A DNA stretch of 31,104 nucleotides from a virus. Location: positions 1-31,104 of IMG/VR virus record IMGVR_UViG_3300044971_000242, one strand, 5' to 3'. Position 1 is the stretch's first letter. Each line of letters begins with the position of its first letter. The notes below the pieces were generated by a model, which searched no databases, was not told the DNA's origin, and saw only the letters and a program-made list of their open reading frames with translations. Shown here piece by piece: positions 15,879-22,395 of the stretch. Position numbers and translations under genes: made by a program.

Positions 15879-16361
15879 ATGAGCGCACTCAGAATCCAAC
15901 CACCGTACCCAGCATTCGCTGGCGCTGACGGCCTGCCGCTCGAGAACGGGTACATCTGGGTTGGCACGGTCAACCTGAACCCGCAGACGAACCCAATCAG
16001 CGTCTATTGGGACTCGGCTCTGACCATTGCAGCACCGCAGCCAATCCGCACGCTCAATGGCTATCCGGTCTACCAGGGCACGCCAGCACGCTTTTATGCT
16101 GGCAGCGACTACAGCATCTTGGTGCAAGACAGCAGAGGCAGCCTGGTCTACAGCTCGCTCAATGGGAATCTTGATTCTGGCTCGGTGGCCACCAATGCAA
16201 CCGGCGATGGCATACAGCTCATATTTCCGGTGTCTTCCACACCGTTTGCAATTTACATCAATGGCGTCTACCAGAACCAGAACACCTACACGGTGGCCAG
16301 TGGCAATGTGACGTTCTCTCAAGCGCCTCCGCTCACCTCGGTGATCGAATTCCTGTTCTAA
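15879..16361 (+). CDS. Stand-alone tailspike head-binding adaptor
   Basis: Residues 8-105 match the P22 tailspike head-binding domain (Head_binding family): AFAGADGLPLENGYIWVGTV, NPISVYWDSALTIAAPQPIR, LNGYPVYQGTPARFY and DYSILVQDSRGSLVYSS. Residues 109-160 form a second small module (FAIYINGVYQNQNTYTVASG...PPLTSVIEFLF), common in fibre proteins as a linker. In P22 this head-binding domain is the N-terminus of the tailspike gp9; here the gene ends at 160 residues, so it probably acts as an adaptor attached to the tail hub. It follows CAGGAG. Confidence 0.82.
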   Translation: MSALRIQPPYPAFAGADGLPLENGYIWVGTVNLNPQTNPISVYWDSALTIAAPQPIRTLNGYPVYQGTPARFYAGSDYSILVQDSRGSLVYSSLNGNLDSGSVATNATGDGIQLIFPVSSTPFAIYINGVYQNQNTYTVASGNVTFSQAPPLTSVIEFLF

Positions 16362-16371
16362 GGAGAAAGCA

Positions 16372-16857
16372 ATGCTAAAAACAGTTGGATTCCCATCAAC
16401 ACGCACTGGCGATCAGACCATCATCGATGGCAATCTCGTCATTGGCACAGCAGGCAAAGGCATCGACTTTTCTGCCACACCGGGCACAGGCACAAGCGAG
16501 TTGCTGAGTGATTATGAAGAAGGTGATTACACACCAACCGTAACTGCGGCTGCTGGAACAATTACTTCCTATACGCTTACGTCAGCCAAATACACTAAAG
16601 TTGGCAGACTGGTTTTTGCAACTGTGCAATTAACAATTACAAACGCAGGTACAGGTGTTGGCGCTCTTTTAATAACAGTTCCTTTTACTTCAAGCGGCGC
16701 TGCTGCTGGATCAGCAACTGAAACAGCGATAGTGGGGGATGGAGGACGCACTCGAATTGCCAACGCTGACAATACCATGTATTGCGTTTTTTATAACAAT
16801 ACGTCCATGATTGTAAATAACTACGTTATCACTGCTTCAATCACATATAGCGTGTGA
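16372..16857 (+). CDS. Tail fibre accessory domain protein
   Basis: The 161-residue protein has the recurrent fibre signature LVIGTAGKGIDFSATPG followed by LLSDYEEGDYTPTVTAAAG and YTKVGRLVFATVQLTITNAG, known from C-terminal domains of many phage tail fibres. It is a free-standing copy and lacks head-binding or catalytic parts. It may trimerise on the adaptor or bind host glycan. From about 16500 the base composition becomes visibly richer in A and T. It follows AAGGAG in a 10-bp spacer after the adaptor gene. Confidence 0.65.
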   Translation: MLKTVGFPSTRTGDQTIIDGNLVIGTAGKGIDFSATPGTGTSELLSDYEEGDYTPTVTAAAGTITSYTLTSAKYTKVGRLVFATVQLTITNAGTGVGALLITVPFTSSGAAAGSATETAIVGDGGRTRIANADNTMYCVFYNNTSMIVNNYVITASITYSV

Positions 16858-16866
16858 GGAAAAATT

Positions 16867-18465
16867 ATGTCTTTGACCAAAGTTTCTTACTCAATGATCA
16901 GCAACGCACCTATCAATGTGGCTGATTATGGCGCTGTGGGTGATGGCGTGACCGATGACACTGCTGCAATTCAAGCTGCGTTATCAGCGGGCAAATACGT
17001 TGTATTTGGCGATGCCTCTAAGGTCTACAAAGTAACGGCTACATTAAATCTTCAATCAGGGCAAGTGCTTGACTTTAATCGGGCTAAAGTGCAAATGTAC
17101 ACTGCTCAAACGCGCATGTTTAATGCTGTCGGAGTAAACAATGTCATTATCCGAGGTGGTGTTTTTCAAGGCTATCGGACTGATTTTGTAAACTCGTCAA
17201 CTTCGCTGGCGGTATGTATTTCTGTTGGTACTAACTCCACAAGAATTACAATTCAGGACAATTATTTTATTTGGTTTGCTTATTCTCCAGTTAGCACTGT
17301 GAGCTACGGTAAAGTGGGAACTTTTAGTTTCTTGGACAACGTAGTCACTGGCCCCGGTACGTCTGTATTGAGCGACCCAAGTTTTAGAAATTGCACAGGC
17401 ATTACGATTGACGGGTCTTTAATTACCATTCAAGGCAACGTAATTGGAGATACTGCTCAAGGACTAATTGTTGCTGCCGATAGCACTGACGTTAACATTA
17501 TAGGAAACACCATCGATACTATTCCAATTGAACATGGAATGTACATTGATGCTGGTGTTCGTAACATTACAGTTACAGGCAATGTGCTGAAAGCAATTGA
17601 ACTTGACGGCATCAAGTTCCAACACAATGAGGCAAGTTCTTCGCAAGAACCGCAAAACATTGTTTGCTCTAATAATGTGTTGCTAAACATTGGTCAAGAT
17701 GGTATTGCGATAAACAATACCACCGTAACGCCTATTGAATACTCAAATGCTGTCAGCATTACTGGTAATACACTTCGAGTGATTGGTCAAGATGGTATCA
17801 ATGTCCGATATGCTAAAAATTCAACAATTGTCGGAAACAGCATTTTCACAACTGCGCGTTACGGAGTTGCCTGTGTGGAAGCTCCATCGTGTGTAATTGA
17901 CGGTAATGTAATTTTGAATACTCAATCAAACGGCATTTACCACAACAATGGTGGAAATTTTGTTTCCATTACAGACAATGTAATCACAGCACCGGGTTTG
18001 TCAGGTGATCCCACCAACGGAAATAATTCTGGCATTTTGTTTGCTGGCGGCACTGGTGTCGGGCGCGTTATTGAGGGGAATTATGTGTATGGAGACGAAA
18101 TAAAAACTCAATACGCTTTGTATTACGCAGGCGGTGATCAAACTCAAACCCGAATTTCTGGCAACACGTTTGTCAACACTTATGACTACGCTGTTCGGCT
18201 ACAAGCACAAGCGTTGCAGTATTGGGGCGAAAACTACCTCAAAAGTTTTTCTGGTGAAAGATCGGCCACCGGACTGGTGACTGCCACATTGACCCGTGGC
18301 AACCCAGATACATATTTTGCATCTGCTGCGCCAACAACAGGCGCGTGGTCCCAAGGTTCAATTGTGTACAACAACGCTCCAGCTGCTGGAGGTACTATTG
18401 GTTTTGTATGTACCACCTCTGGTACTCCCGGCACTTGGAAAACATTTGGTGCAATAGCCCCATAA
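16867..18465 (+). CDS. Tailspike, pectate-lyase-type beta-helix
   Basis: The 532-residue protein begins SLTKVSYSMISNAPINVADY followed by GAVGDGVTDDTAAIQAALSA, the classic start of the Pectate_lyase_3/phage tailspike family. Residues 80-430 show beta-helix rungs with repeated GN-x-I/V and N-x-x-x-x-I patterns (ITGNTLRVIGQDGINV, VGNSIFTTARYGV, IDGNVILNTQSNGIYHNNGG). The last 60 residues form a small beta domain (GSIVYNNAPAAGGTIGFVCT). It would bind and probably cleave or deacetylate host surface polysaccharide as a trimer; catalytic residues cannot be assigned by eye. It has no head-binding domain of its own and is AT-richer than neighbours. Confidence 0.83.
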   Translation: MSLTKVSYSMISNAPINVADYGAVGDGVTDDTAAIQAALSAGKYVVFGDASKVYKVTATLNLQSGQVLDFNRAKVQMYTAQTRMFNAVGVNNVIIRGGVFQGYRTDFVNSSTSLAVCISVGTNSTRITIQDNYFIWFAYSPVSTVSYGKVGTFSFLDNVVTGPGTSVLSDPSFRNCTGITIDGSLITIQGNVIGDTAQGLIVAADSTDVNIIGNTIDTIPIEHGMYIDAGVRNITVTGNVLKAIELDGIKFQHNEASSSQEPQNIVCSNNVLLNIGQDGIAINNTTVTPIEYSNAVSITGNTLRVIGQDGINVRYAKNSTIVGNSIFTTARYGVACVEAPSCVIDGNVILNTQSNGIYHNNGGNFVSITDNVITAPGLSGDPTNGNNSGILFAGGTGVGRVIEGNYVYGDEIKTQYALYYAGGDQTQTRISGNTFVNTYDYAVRLQAQALQYWGENYLKSFSGERSATGLVTATLTRGNPDTYFASAAPTTGAWSQGSIVYNNAPAAGGTIGFVCTTSGTPGTWKTFGAIAP

Positions 18466-18470
18466 CCGTA

Positions 18471-18514
18471 CTGGTGCGGCCCACCAGCCTTAATGCCTGA
18501 CTGGATGGTCAGGC
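18471..18514 (+). other. Two hairpins between tailspike and next gene
   Basis: CTGGTG (18471-18476) pairs with CACCAG (18482-18487) over a 5-nt loop. GCCTGAC (18495-18501) pairs with GTCAGGC (18508-18514) over a 6-nt loop. No T-run follows, so these are not canonical terminators. They may stabilise the 3' end of the tailspike mRNA or limit entry to the next ribosome site (AAGGAA at 18522). Confidence 0.45.
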
Positions 18515-18532
18515 TGGAAACAAGGAAATGAT

Positions 18533-18778
18533 ATGTTGGAAAAAGTTCAAATCGTTGACCGAATCGAAGTGGTCGAATCAGGTGTTGTGCAAGTGCGCAC
18601 CAAGATCGCCATTTTGGAAGATGGTAAGCAGATCAGCGGCAACTTCCACCGCCATGTTGTTGCACCTGGCGACGACTACGCTGGCGAGGATGCTCGCGTG
18701 CAGGCCATCTGCGCTGCCACCCACACTGCTGCCGTGATCGCGGCGTACAAAGCAGCCACTGCTGCGCAAGGAGTCTGA
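18533..18778 (+). CDS. Small conserved tail-region protein (81 aa)
   Basis: The 81-residue protein (VQIVDRIEVVESGVVQVRTK, EDGKQISGNFHRHVVAPGDD, then a helical AAVIAAYKAATAAQGV end) belongs to a type often encoded right after phage tail fibre genes. Function is unknown to me; a chaperone or minor tail role is only inference. The start follows AAGGAA, 67 bp after the tailspike stop. Composition returns here to the GC-rich style of the late genes. Confidence 0.65.
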   Translation: MLEKVQIVDRIEVVESGVVQVRTKIAILEDGKQISGNFHRHVVAPGDDYAGEDARVQAICAATHTAAVIAAYKAATAAQGV

Positions 18779-18779
18779 C

Positions 18780-19133
18780 ATGGCTGGCAATTCACAAATC
18801 GCATTTGCACCCTTTGGCAAGACCGTTGTCGTGGCAGCCACAACGTCAGCTCCTACTGGCATTCAAGCGCCTGTCTATGAGAAGTTCGACCCGCAGAACG
18901 CAGGCCAGTTTCGATTCATCAATGCAGGCAACACCACGGTGTTCTTGGGCACTGGCAGCACCGCTGCAGAGGCCGCTGCAAATGCTGTGGCACCTGTGGC
19001 TGGAACGCCATCGGCAGCCATCGTGCTGGTGGCCGGTGCCGTGGAGATTCTGCGCTTCAACCAGACCACGTTCTTCAGCGGCCTGTCCAGCGCAGCAGCC
19101 ACGGTCTACATCACGCCAGGCCAGGGGTTGTAA
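18780..19133 (+). CDS. Small beta-rich phage protein (117 aa)
   Basis: The ATG lies 1 bp after the previous stop. The 117-residue protein is Ala/Thr/Val-rich and beta-strand-like (GQFRFINAGNTTVFLGTGST, FFSGLSSAAATVYITPGQGL). Its size and strand pattern resemble the paralogous pair at 9585 and 9931, but sequence similarity is weak by eye. It may be a virion-surface protein; no motif decides this. Its stop overlaps the next start (TAATG). Confidence 0.55.
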   Translation: MAGNSQIAFAPFGKTVVVAATTSAPTGIQAPVYEKFDPQNAGQFRFINAGNTTVFLGTGSTAAEAAANAVAPVAGTPSAAIVLVAGAVEILRFNQTTFFSGLSSAAATVYITPGQGL

Positions 19134-19312
19134 TGTCCACGATTGACGCAACAGACGCACGACTGACCACGCATGAGGAGGTCTGCGCCATTCGCTATGA
19201 TCAGATCAATGCGCGGCTCAAGCGCATTGAGGGCATCATGATCAAGACCGCTGGCATCATGCTTGTGTCAATGGCAGGAACAATTTTTGCGGCGATCTGG
19301 ATGACAAAGTGA
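19133..19312 (+). CDS. Small single-TM protein, lysis region (59 aa)
   Basis: The ATG shares its A with the preceding TAA stop and encodes 59 residues. An amphipathic N-terminal part (LTTHEEVCAIRYDQINARLK) is followed by one membrane segment (TAGIMLVSMAGTIFAAIWM, about 39-57) and a terminal Thr-Lys. The layout resembles XhlA-like or other small phage membrane proteins encoded beside holins. It overlaps the next gene by 4 bp (GTGA). A role in lysis is inferred from location. Confidence 0.65.
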   Translation: MSTIDATDARLTTHEEVCAIRYDQINARLKRIEGIMIKTAGIMLVSMAGTIFAAIWMTK

Positions 19313-19788
19313 TTGACCCTATCACCGCCCTTGCTGCGGTATCTTCAGCGGTAAACCTCGTCAAAAAGGCTGTCAAGACCGTTCAGGATGTCCAGTCTTT
19401 GGGACCGGTGCTTGGGCAGTACTTTGACGCCAAGGCGCAGGCCATCGAGGTCGTCGAAAAGGCCAAGACTGGCGGCTTCAAAGGCTCTGCGCTTGGCAAG
19501 GCGCTGGAACTGGAACTTGCGCTGGAGCAGGCCAGGGAGTTTGAAGAGCAGGTCAAGATGCTCTTCTTCCAGAGCAACAAAATGGACGTCTGGATGCGCA
19601 TCACGGCCAGGGCCAAGCAGATGGAAGCCGATGCCGCCAAGGCAGAGCGCAGACGCAAGGAGGCCCAGCAGCGCAGGCAGGCCGAGATCGACGAAATGTT
19701 TTTGATCGGCATCGCTGTCCTGACCACGGTGTTCGTCTTGGGCCTGACCTTCTACTTCGTGGTGGATGCGATGCAGCGGCGCGTATGA
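19309..19788 (+). CDS. Coiled-coil protein with C-terminal membrane anchor
   Basis: The GTG start at 19309 overlaps the previous stop. The 159-residue protein starts (M)IDPITALAAVSSAVNLVKKA, a beginning I recognise from phage lysis-region proteins. A long charged helix follows (KQMEADAAKAERRRKEAQQR), then one membrane segment near residues 131-153 (LIGIAVLTTVFVLGLTFYFV). Basic residues before the segment favour a cytoplasmic N-domain with a tail anchor. Function unknown; it could modulate the holin. It overlaps the next gene by 4 bp (ATGA). Confidence 0.65.
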   Translation: MIDPITALAAVSSAVNLVKKAVKTVQDVQSLGPVLGQYFDAKAQAIEVVEKAKTGGFKGSALGKALELELALEQAREFEEQVKMLFFQSNKMDVWMRITARAKQMEADAAKAERRRKEAQQRRQAEIDEMFLIGIAVLTTVFVLGLTFYFVVDAMQRRV

Positions 19789-20399
19789 CTGAGAAGCTCA
19801 ACGCCAACACCACCCTGGACAAGATTCTGGGGTACGTGGACAGCCCTTTCAAGCTGTTCGCGGTGATCCTCATGGCGGTGATTGCCTTCGCTGGTTTTGC
19901 CCTGTACGAGAGCCAGGAATTCATCCGGGATGCCTACAAGGAGTCGCAGAAGCTGCCGGAGATACGGACAGACCGAGCCGATGACGCAGCGACGATGCTG
20001 TTCAAGCAGACTGGTGCGACCGTGGTCGCGATCTTCAAGGTCAACCCGCTGTTTAACTCCAGGACGCTCTACAGAGCCTATACCAAGGACGGACGCGACA
20101 AGACCATTGAGAACATCGATGTCGGCCTGTTCACGCACAACTCGTCGAATAACTCAGATGTGGTCAAGCTGATGACCAATGAGATACCCTGCGGCGAGTA
20201 CCGCTATGCACAGTCCGAGGTGGGGCTTTGGTATCTTGAGAATGGCGTGACGTACACCTGTCGAGTCAGCGTGCCGCCAGACTCGCATCGCTTCGTTGGA
20301 CAGATTACAGTTGGCTGGGCGGCGCAGCCAGCAAACCTGGAGCAGACAAAATTCATGCTGGAGATTGCCAGCGCAATGTTGACCAAGAGAGGAAGCTGA
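19785..20399 (+). CDS. Membrane-anchored GAF-like domain protein
   Basis: The 204-residue protein has one N-terminal membrane segment (FKLFAVILMAVIAFAGFALY, about 22-41). The soluble domain follows a GAF-like order: helix (DDAATMLFKQTG), strands (ATVVAIFKVNP, RTLYRAYTKDG), a helix before NEIPCGEYRY, then TYTCRVSVPP, FVGQITVGWAA and a final helix (TKFMLEIASAML). Two cysteines (IPCG, YTCR) could form a disulfide if the domain is periplasmic. It lies between a coiled-coil membrane protein and the holin, so lysis timing or sensing is possible. GAF assignment is by pattern only. Confidence 0.5.
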   Translation: MTEKLNANTTLDKILGYVDSPFKLFAVILMAVIAFAGFALYESQEFIRDAYKESQKLPEIRTDRADDAATMLFKQTGATVVAIFKVNPLFNSRTLYRAYTKDGRDKTIENIDVGLFTHNSSNNSDVVKLMTNEIPCGEYRYAQSEVGLWYLENGVTYTCRVSVPPDSHRFVGQITVGWAAQPANLEQTKFMLEIASAMLTKRGS

Positions 20400-20400
20400 T

Positions 20401-20892
20401 ATGGACTGGCTCAAGCAGATCGCACCAACGATTGCCACCGCACTGGGTGGCCCACTGGCAGGCATGGCCGTCTCGGCTGTCTCCAAGGCCATTGGCGTGG
20501 ACGAGAAGGAAGTCGGCGACCTGATTGCCAGCAACAAGCTGACCGCTGACCAGATCGCGCAGGTCAAGCTGGCCGAGATCGAGCTGGCAAAGCAGGCGCA
20601 GGAGCTGGGCCTGAACTTTGAAAAATTGGCGGTCGAGGACCGCAAAAGCGCAAGGGAGATGCAGGCCACCACTCGCTCGATGATGCCACCCATCTTGGCT
20701 GGGGCTGTGACTTTGGGTTTCTTTGGCATCATGATTATGATGTTTTTCCAGCAGATCGACAGCAACAATCCGGCCATCCTCATGATGCTCGGCAGCCTGG
20801 GAACCGCCTGGACTGGGATCATTGCCTACTACTTCGGCAGCTCGGCTGGCTCGCAGGCCAAAACCGATCTGCTTTCCAAAGCAACCAAGTGA
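20401..20892 (+). CDS. Holin, GTA_holin_3TM-like
   Basis: The 163-residue protein has a hydrophobic N-terminal patch (TIATALGGPLAGMAVSAVSK), a charged helix (QVKLAEIELAKQAQELGL) and two strong membrane segments near residues 98-118 and 127-147. It ends with the hallmark IIAYYFGSSAGSQAKTDLL of the GTA_holin_3TM family. It would form the inner-membrane lesion that releases the endolysin encoded 7 bp downstream. It follows the GAF-like gene immediately, with AGAGGAAG upstream. Confidence 0.82.
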   Translation: MDWLKQIAPTIATALGGPLAGMAVSAVSKAIGVDEKEVGDLIASNKLTADQIAQVKLAEIELAKQAQELGLNFEKLAVEDRKSAREMQATTRSMMPPILAGAVTLGFFGIMIMMFFQQIDSNNPAILMMLGSLGTAWTGIIAYYFGSSAGSQAKTDLLSKATK

Positions 20893-20899
20893 GGACACC

Positions 20900-21412
20900 A
20901 TGAAACAGAACTTCGACGCTGCGCTGGCTGCCGTGCTGCACCACGAGGGCGGCTTTGTGAATCACCCCAAAGACCCTGGCGGCATGACGAACCTCGGATG
21001 CACCAAGAAGGTCTGGGAAGAGCATTGCGGCCATGAGGTGGACGAGAAGACGATGCGTGCGCTCACGCCTGCCGATGTAGCACCTCTGTACAAGGCCAAA
21101 TACTGGGACAAGGTGCGCGGCGATGATCTGCCGTCTGGCGTGGATTATGCTGTGTTCGATGCCGCCATCAACAGCGGCCCAGGAAGGGCTGCAAAGTGGC
21201 TCCAGGCGTGCGTTGGCGTCGAGCAGGATGGTGGCATAGGCCCGAAGACTTTGGCGGCTGTGGCGGCCCTTGATGCGCAGCAGCTCGTTGAGGATTACTC
21301 CAAGCGCCGACTGTCATTCCTTGTTAACCTACCAACTTGGACAGACTTTGGCAAGGGCTGGGGCAGGCGCGTCGCTGATGTGAAGGCCAAGGCAGCCAGC
21401 ATGACTGCCTAA
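20900..21412 (+). CDS. Endolysin, GH108 N-acetylmuramidase
   Basis: The start at 20900 is chosen because GAGG precedes it by 5 nt; an in-frame ATG at 20822 would lie inside the holin gene. The 170-residue protein has the GH108 motif VLHHEGGFVNHPKDPGGMTN with likely catalytic Glu16. A peptidoglycan-binding C-domain follows (VFDAAINSGPGRAAKWLQAC, DGGIGPKTLAAV), i.e. PG_binding_3. No signal peptide is visible, so export should depend on the adjacent holin. It would cleave the glycan backbone of the host wall. It is the last rightward gene. Confidence 0.9.
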   Translation: MKQNFDAALAAVLHHEGGFVNHPKDPGGMTNLGCTKKVWEEHCGHEVDEKTMRALTPADVAPLYKAKYWDKVRGDDLPSGVDYAVFDAAINSGPGRAAKWLQACVGVEQDGGIGPKTLAAVAALDAQQLVEDYSKRRLSFLVNLPTWTDFGKGWGRRVADVKAKAASMTA

Positions 21413-21418
21413 GACCTG

Positions 21419-21697
21419 CTACATGGGCTTGCGCGTGCGGCACGCCTCGCGCATGGCTGGCGTAAAGTCTGGGTGGAATGACGCCATGCTGCAGTCAATG
21501 ATGCGTTTGTCTGGTGCCAGGGCGGCAGACGCAGCGATCAGGGCGATCCATAGGCAGATGACAAATGTCACGCCAAGAACCACCAGCATGGCGGTGGCCA
21601 TCCTTCTGAGGTATCCAGGTGCAGGGCTTGGCGGCAGCGGCTCAGCGGCCAGCATTACCGGCTTGCACTTGGCGACCTTGGAATGGCAGCAGTTCAT
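21419..21697 (-). CDS. Small membrane protein with C-terminal periplasmic-type tail
   Basis: The 92-residue protein has Cys-rich and Pro-rich N-terminal parts (NCCHSKVAKCKP, EPLPPSPAPG), one membrane segment (AMLVVLGVTFVICLWIALIA, about 36-55) and a conserved-looking tail RIIDCSMASFHPDFTPAMRE, a pattern I recall from Burkholderiales phage proteins. The start overlaps the upstream stop (ATGA), which supports it; a later in-frame ATG just before the membrane segment is also possible. It is the last gene of the leftward operon and converges on the endolysin with a 6-bp gap. Function unknown. Confidence 0.55.
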   Translation of the reverse strand: MNCCHSKVAKCKPVMLAAEPLPPSPAPGYLRRMATAMLVVLGVTFVICLWIALIAASAALAPDKRIIDCSMASFHPDFTPAMREACRTRKPM

Positions 21698-21849
21698 TTG
21701 TCCAGGCCCAGAAATAGGCAGGCATATTTGTGGCTGACGCCTTTGGAGTCGATGTAGGTCTCACCGCAGCCGACCATCCACTCCATGATCAGGAGGGCCA
21801 GGGCAATGCCGATCAAGCTGGCCAGCGCCAGGTTGAGAACTTTCTTCAT
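21694..21849 (-). CDS. 51-aa single-TM protein
   Basis: The start at 21849 is chosen because GGAGG lies 7 nt upstream; a longer frame reaching 21969 covers another gene. The 51-residue product MKKVLNLALASLIGIALALL continues IMEWMVGCGETYIDSKGVSH and ends KYACLFLGLDK. The N-terminus is a signal-like or membrane segment after two lysines. The MVGC is only a poor lipobox, so lipoprotein status is doubtful. It overlaps both neighbours by 4 bp. Confidence 0.6.
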   Translation of the reverse strand: MKKVLNLALASLIGIALALLIMEWMVGCGETYIDSKGVSHKYACLFLGLDK

Positions 21850-21998
21850 TTCTTGGCCTCCGAAGGTGGAACCCAGCCCATTGCGCGAAAGCGCTCCATG
21901 ATGTTGGTGGACGCTGCTGGCACGTAGCGCCAGTTCGGGTTGAGCAGACTGGACCGCTGGGCCAGCCAAGAGGGTTGCTTAGGTTGTGTGGCTTGCAT
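21846..21998 (-). CDS. 50-aa conserved-type small protein
   Basis: The start at 21998 follows AAGGAG with 6-nt spacing. The 50-residue product (QATQPKQPSWLAQRSSLLNP, then NWRYVPAASTNIMERFRAMG, WVPPSEAKK) contains the NP-x-WRYVPA-x-x-T motif seen in small phage proteins. It has no membrane segment or cysteines. It overlaps the downstream gene by ATGA. Function unknown. Confidence 0.65.
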   Translation of the reverse strand: MQATQPKQPSWLAQRSSLLNPNWRYVPAASTNIMERFRAMGWVPPSEAKK

Positions 21999-22008
21999 GG
22001 TGGTCTCC

Positions 22009-22158
22009 TTAAATTTTGAACTCATGTGCCTTCAGGAAGGCAATCTCTTGTTCGGTGGCCATGCACACGGCCATCATGTGCTTTTGCAGGTAGGCCTGCA
22101 GCTTGGCCCTGTTGCTGGGCGATGGGCACTTGCGGTAGGTTTCGATCAGTCTGCTCAC
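22009..22158 (-). CDS. 49-aa small phage protein (GTG start)
   Basis: The GTG at 22158 is preferred: AAGGAG lies exactly 6 nt upstream. Longer in-frame starts (GTG at 22212, ATG at 22194) lack a ribosome site. The product is (M)SRLIETYRKCPSPSNRAKLQ, then AYLQKHMMAVCMATEQEIAF and LKAHEFKI, a helical protein of a type I recall from phage early regions. Two cysteines are not arranged as a metal site. Function unknown. Confidence 0.65.
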   Translation of the reverse strand: MSRLIETYRKCPSPSNRAKLQAYLQKHMMAVCMATEQEIAFLKAHEFKI

Positions 22159-22189
22159 GTTCAGCTCCTTGCTGGTTGGTTGCGATGAC

Positions 22190-22201
22190 TGCATCTTACC
22201 A
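22190..22201 (-). promoter_or_regulatory. Extended -10-like element
   Basis: Read leftward, TGGTAAGATGCA lies about 32 nt upstream of the 22158 start. It matches 10 of 12 positions of TGGTAAAGTGCA at the likely operon promoter (31054-31043). TAAGAT preceded by TGG would be an extended -10. No convincing -35 is visible at 16-18 nt, so this is a weak internal promoter candidate only. Confidence 0.3.
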
Positions 22202-22223
22202 CGATTTCCCACAATCTATGCAA

Positions 22224-22251
22224 CTAGGGACAAACCCTAGTCTTTTGCTTT
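22224..22251 (+). terminator. Rightward hairpin plus T-rich tail
   Basis: CTAGGG (22224-22229) pairs perfectly with CCCTAG (22235-22240) over ACAAA and is followed on the + strand by TCTTTTGCTTTTTT. This reads as an intrinsic terminator for rightward transcripts coming through the lysis genes. On the minus strand the same sequence overlaps the stop codon of the NrdR-like gene and has no T-run. A repressor operator is the alternative reading of the palindrome. Confidence 0.55.
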
Positions 22252-22395
22252 TTTCACAGCGATGATCTTGGCCACTTTTTCCAGCGTCGTGAAGCGGTGT
22301 TCATTGGCGCACTCGTAGCGTCGATACTTGGCGTTCTCTGCACGCTGGCGAGTTTCCTTCACCAGCGTCCAGGTGCCGCAGACAGGGCACTTCAT
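22237..22395 (-). CDS. NrdR-like zinc-ribbon protein (52 aa)
   Basis: The 52-residue product starts MKCPVCGTWTLVKETRQRAE and continues YRRYECANEHRFTTLE, closely following the N-terminal zinc ribbon of NrdR (C-x-x-C ... RRY/RREC ... RFTT-x-E) with ligands C3, C6, C29 and probably H33. It lacks the ATP-cone domain of NrdR, so it is a ribbon-only phage version, possibly a small nucleic-acid-binding regulator. The start overlaps the upstream stop (GCATGA). Confidence 0.7.
   Translation of the reverse strand: MKCPVCGTWTLVKETRQRAENAKYRRYECANEHRFTTLEKVAKIIAVKKAKD

Noticed and set aside
19785-20399. Reading the GAF-like protein as an Rz-type spanin
   Set aside because: It has a globular domain pattern rather than a periplasmic coiled coil, and no embedded or overlapping Rz1-like lipoprotein frame is seen.
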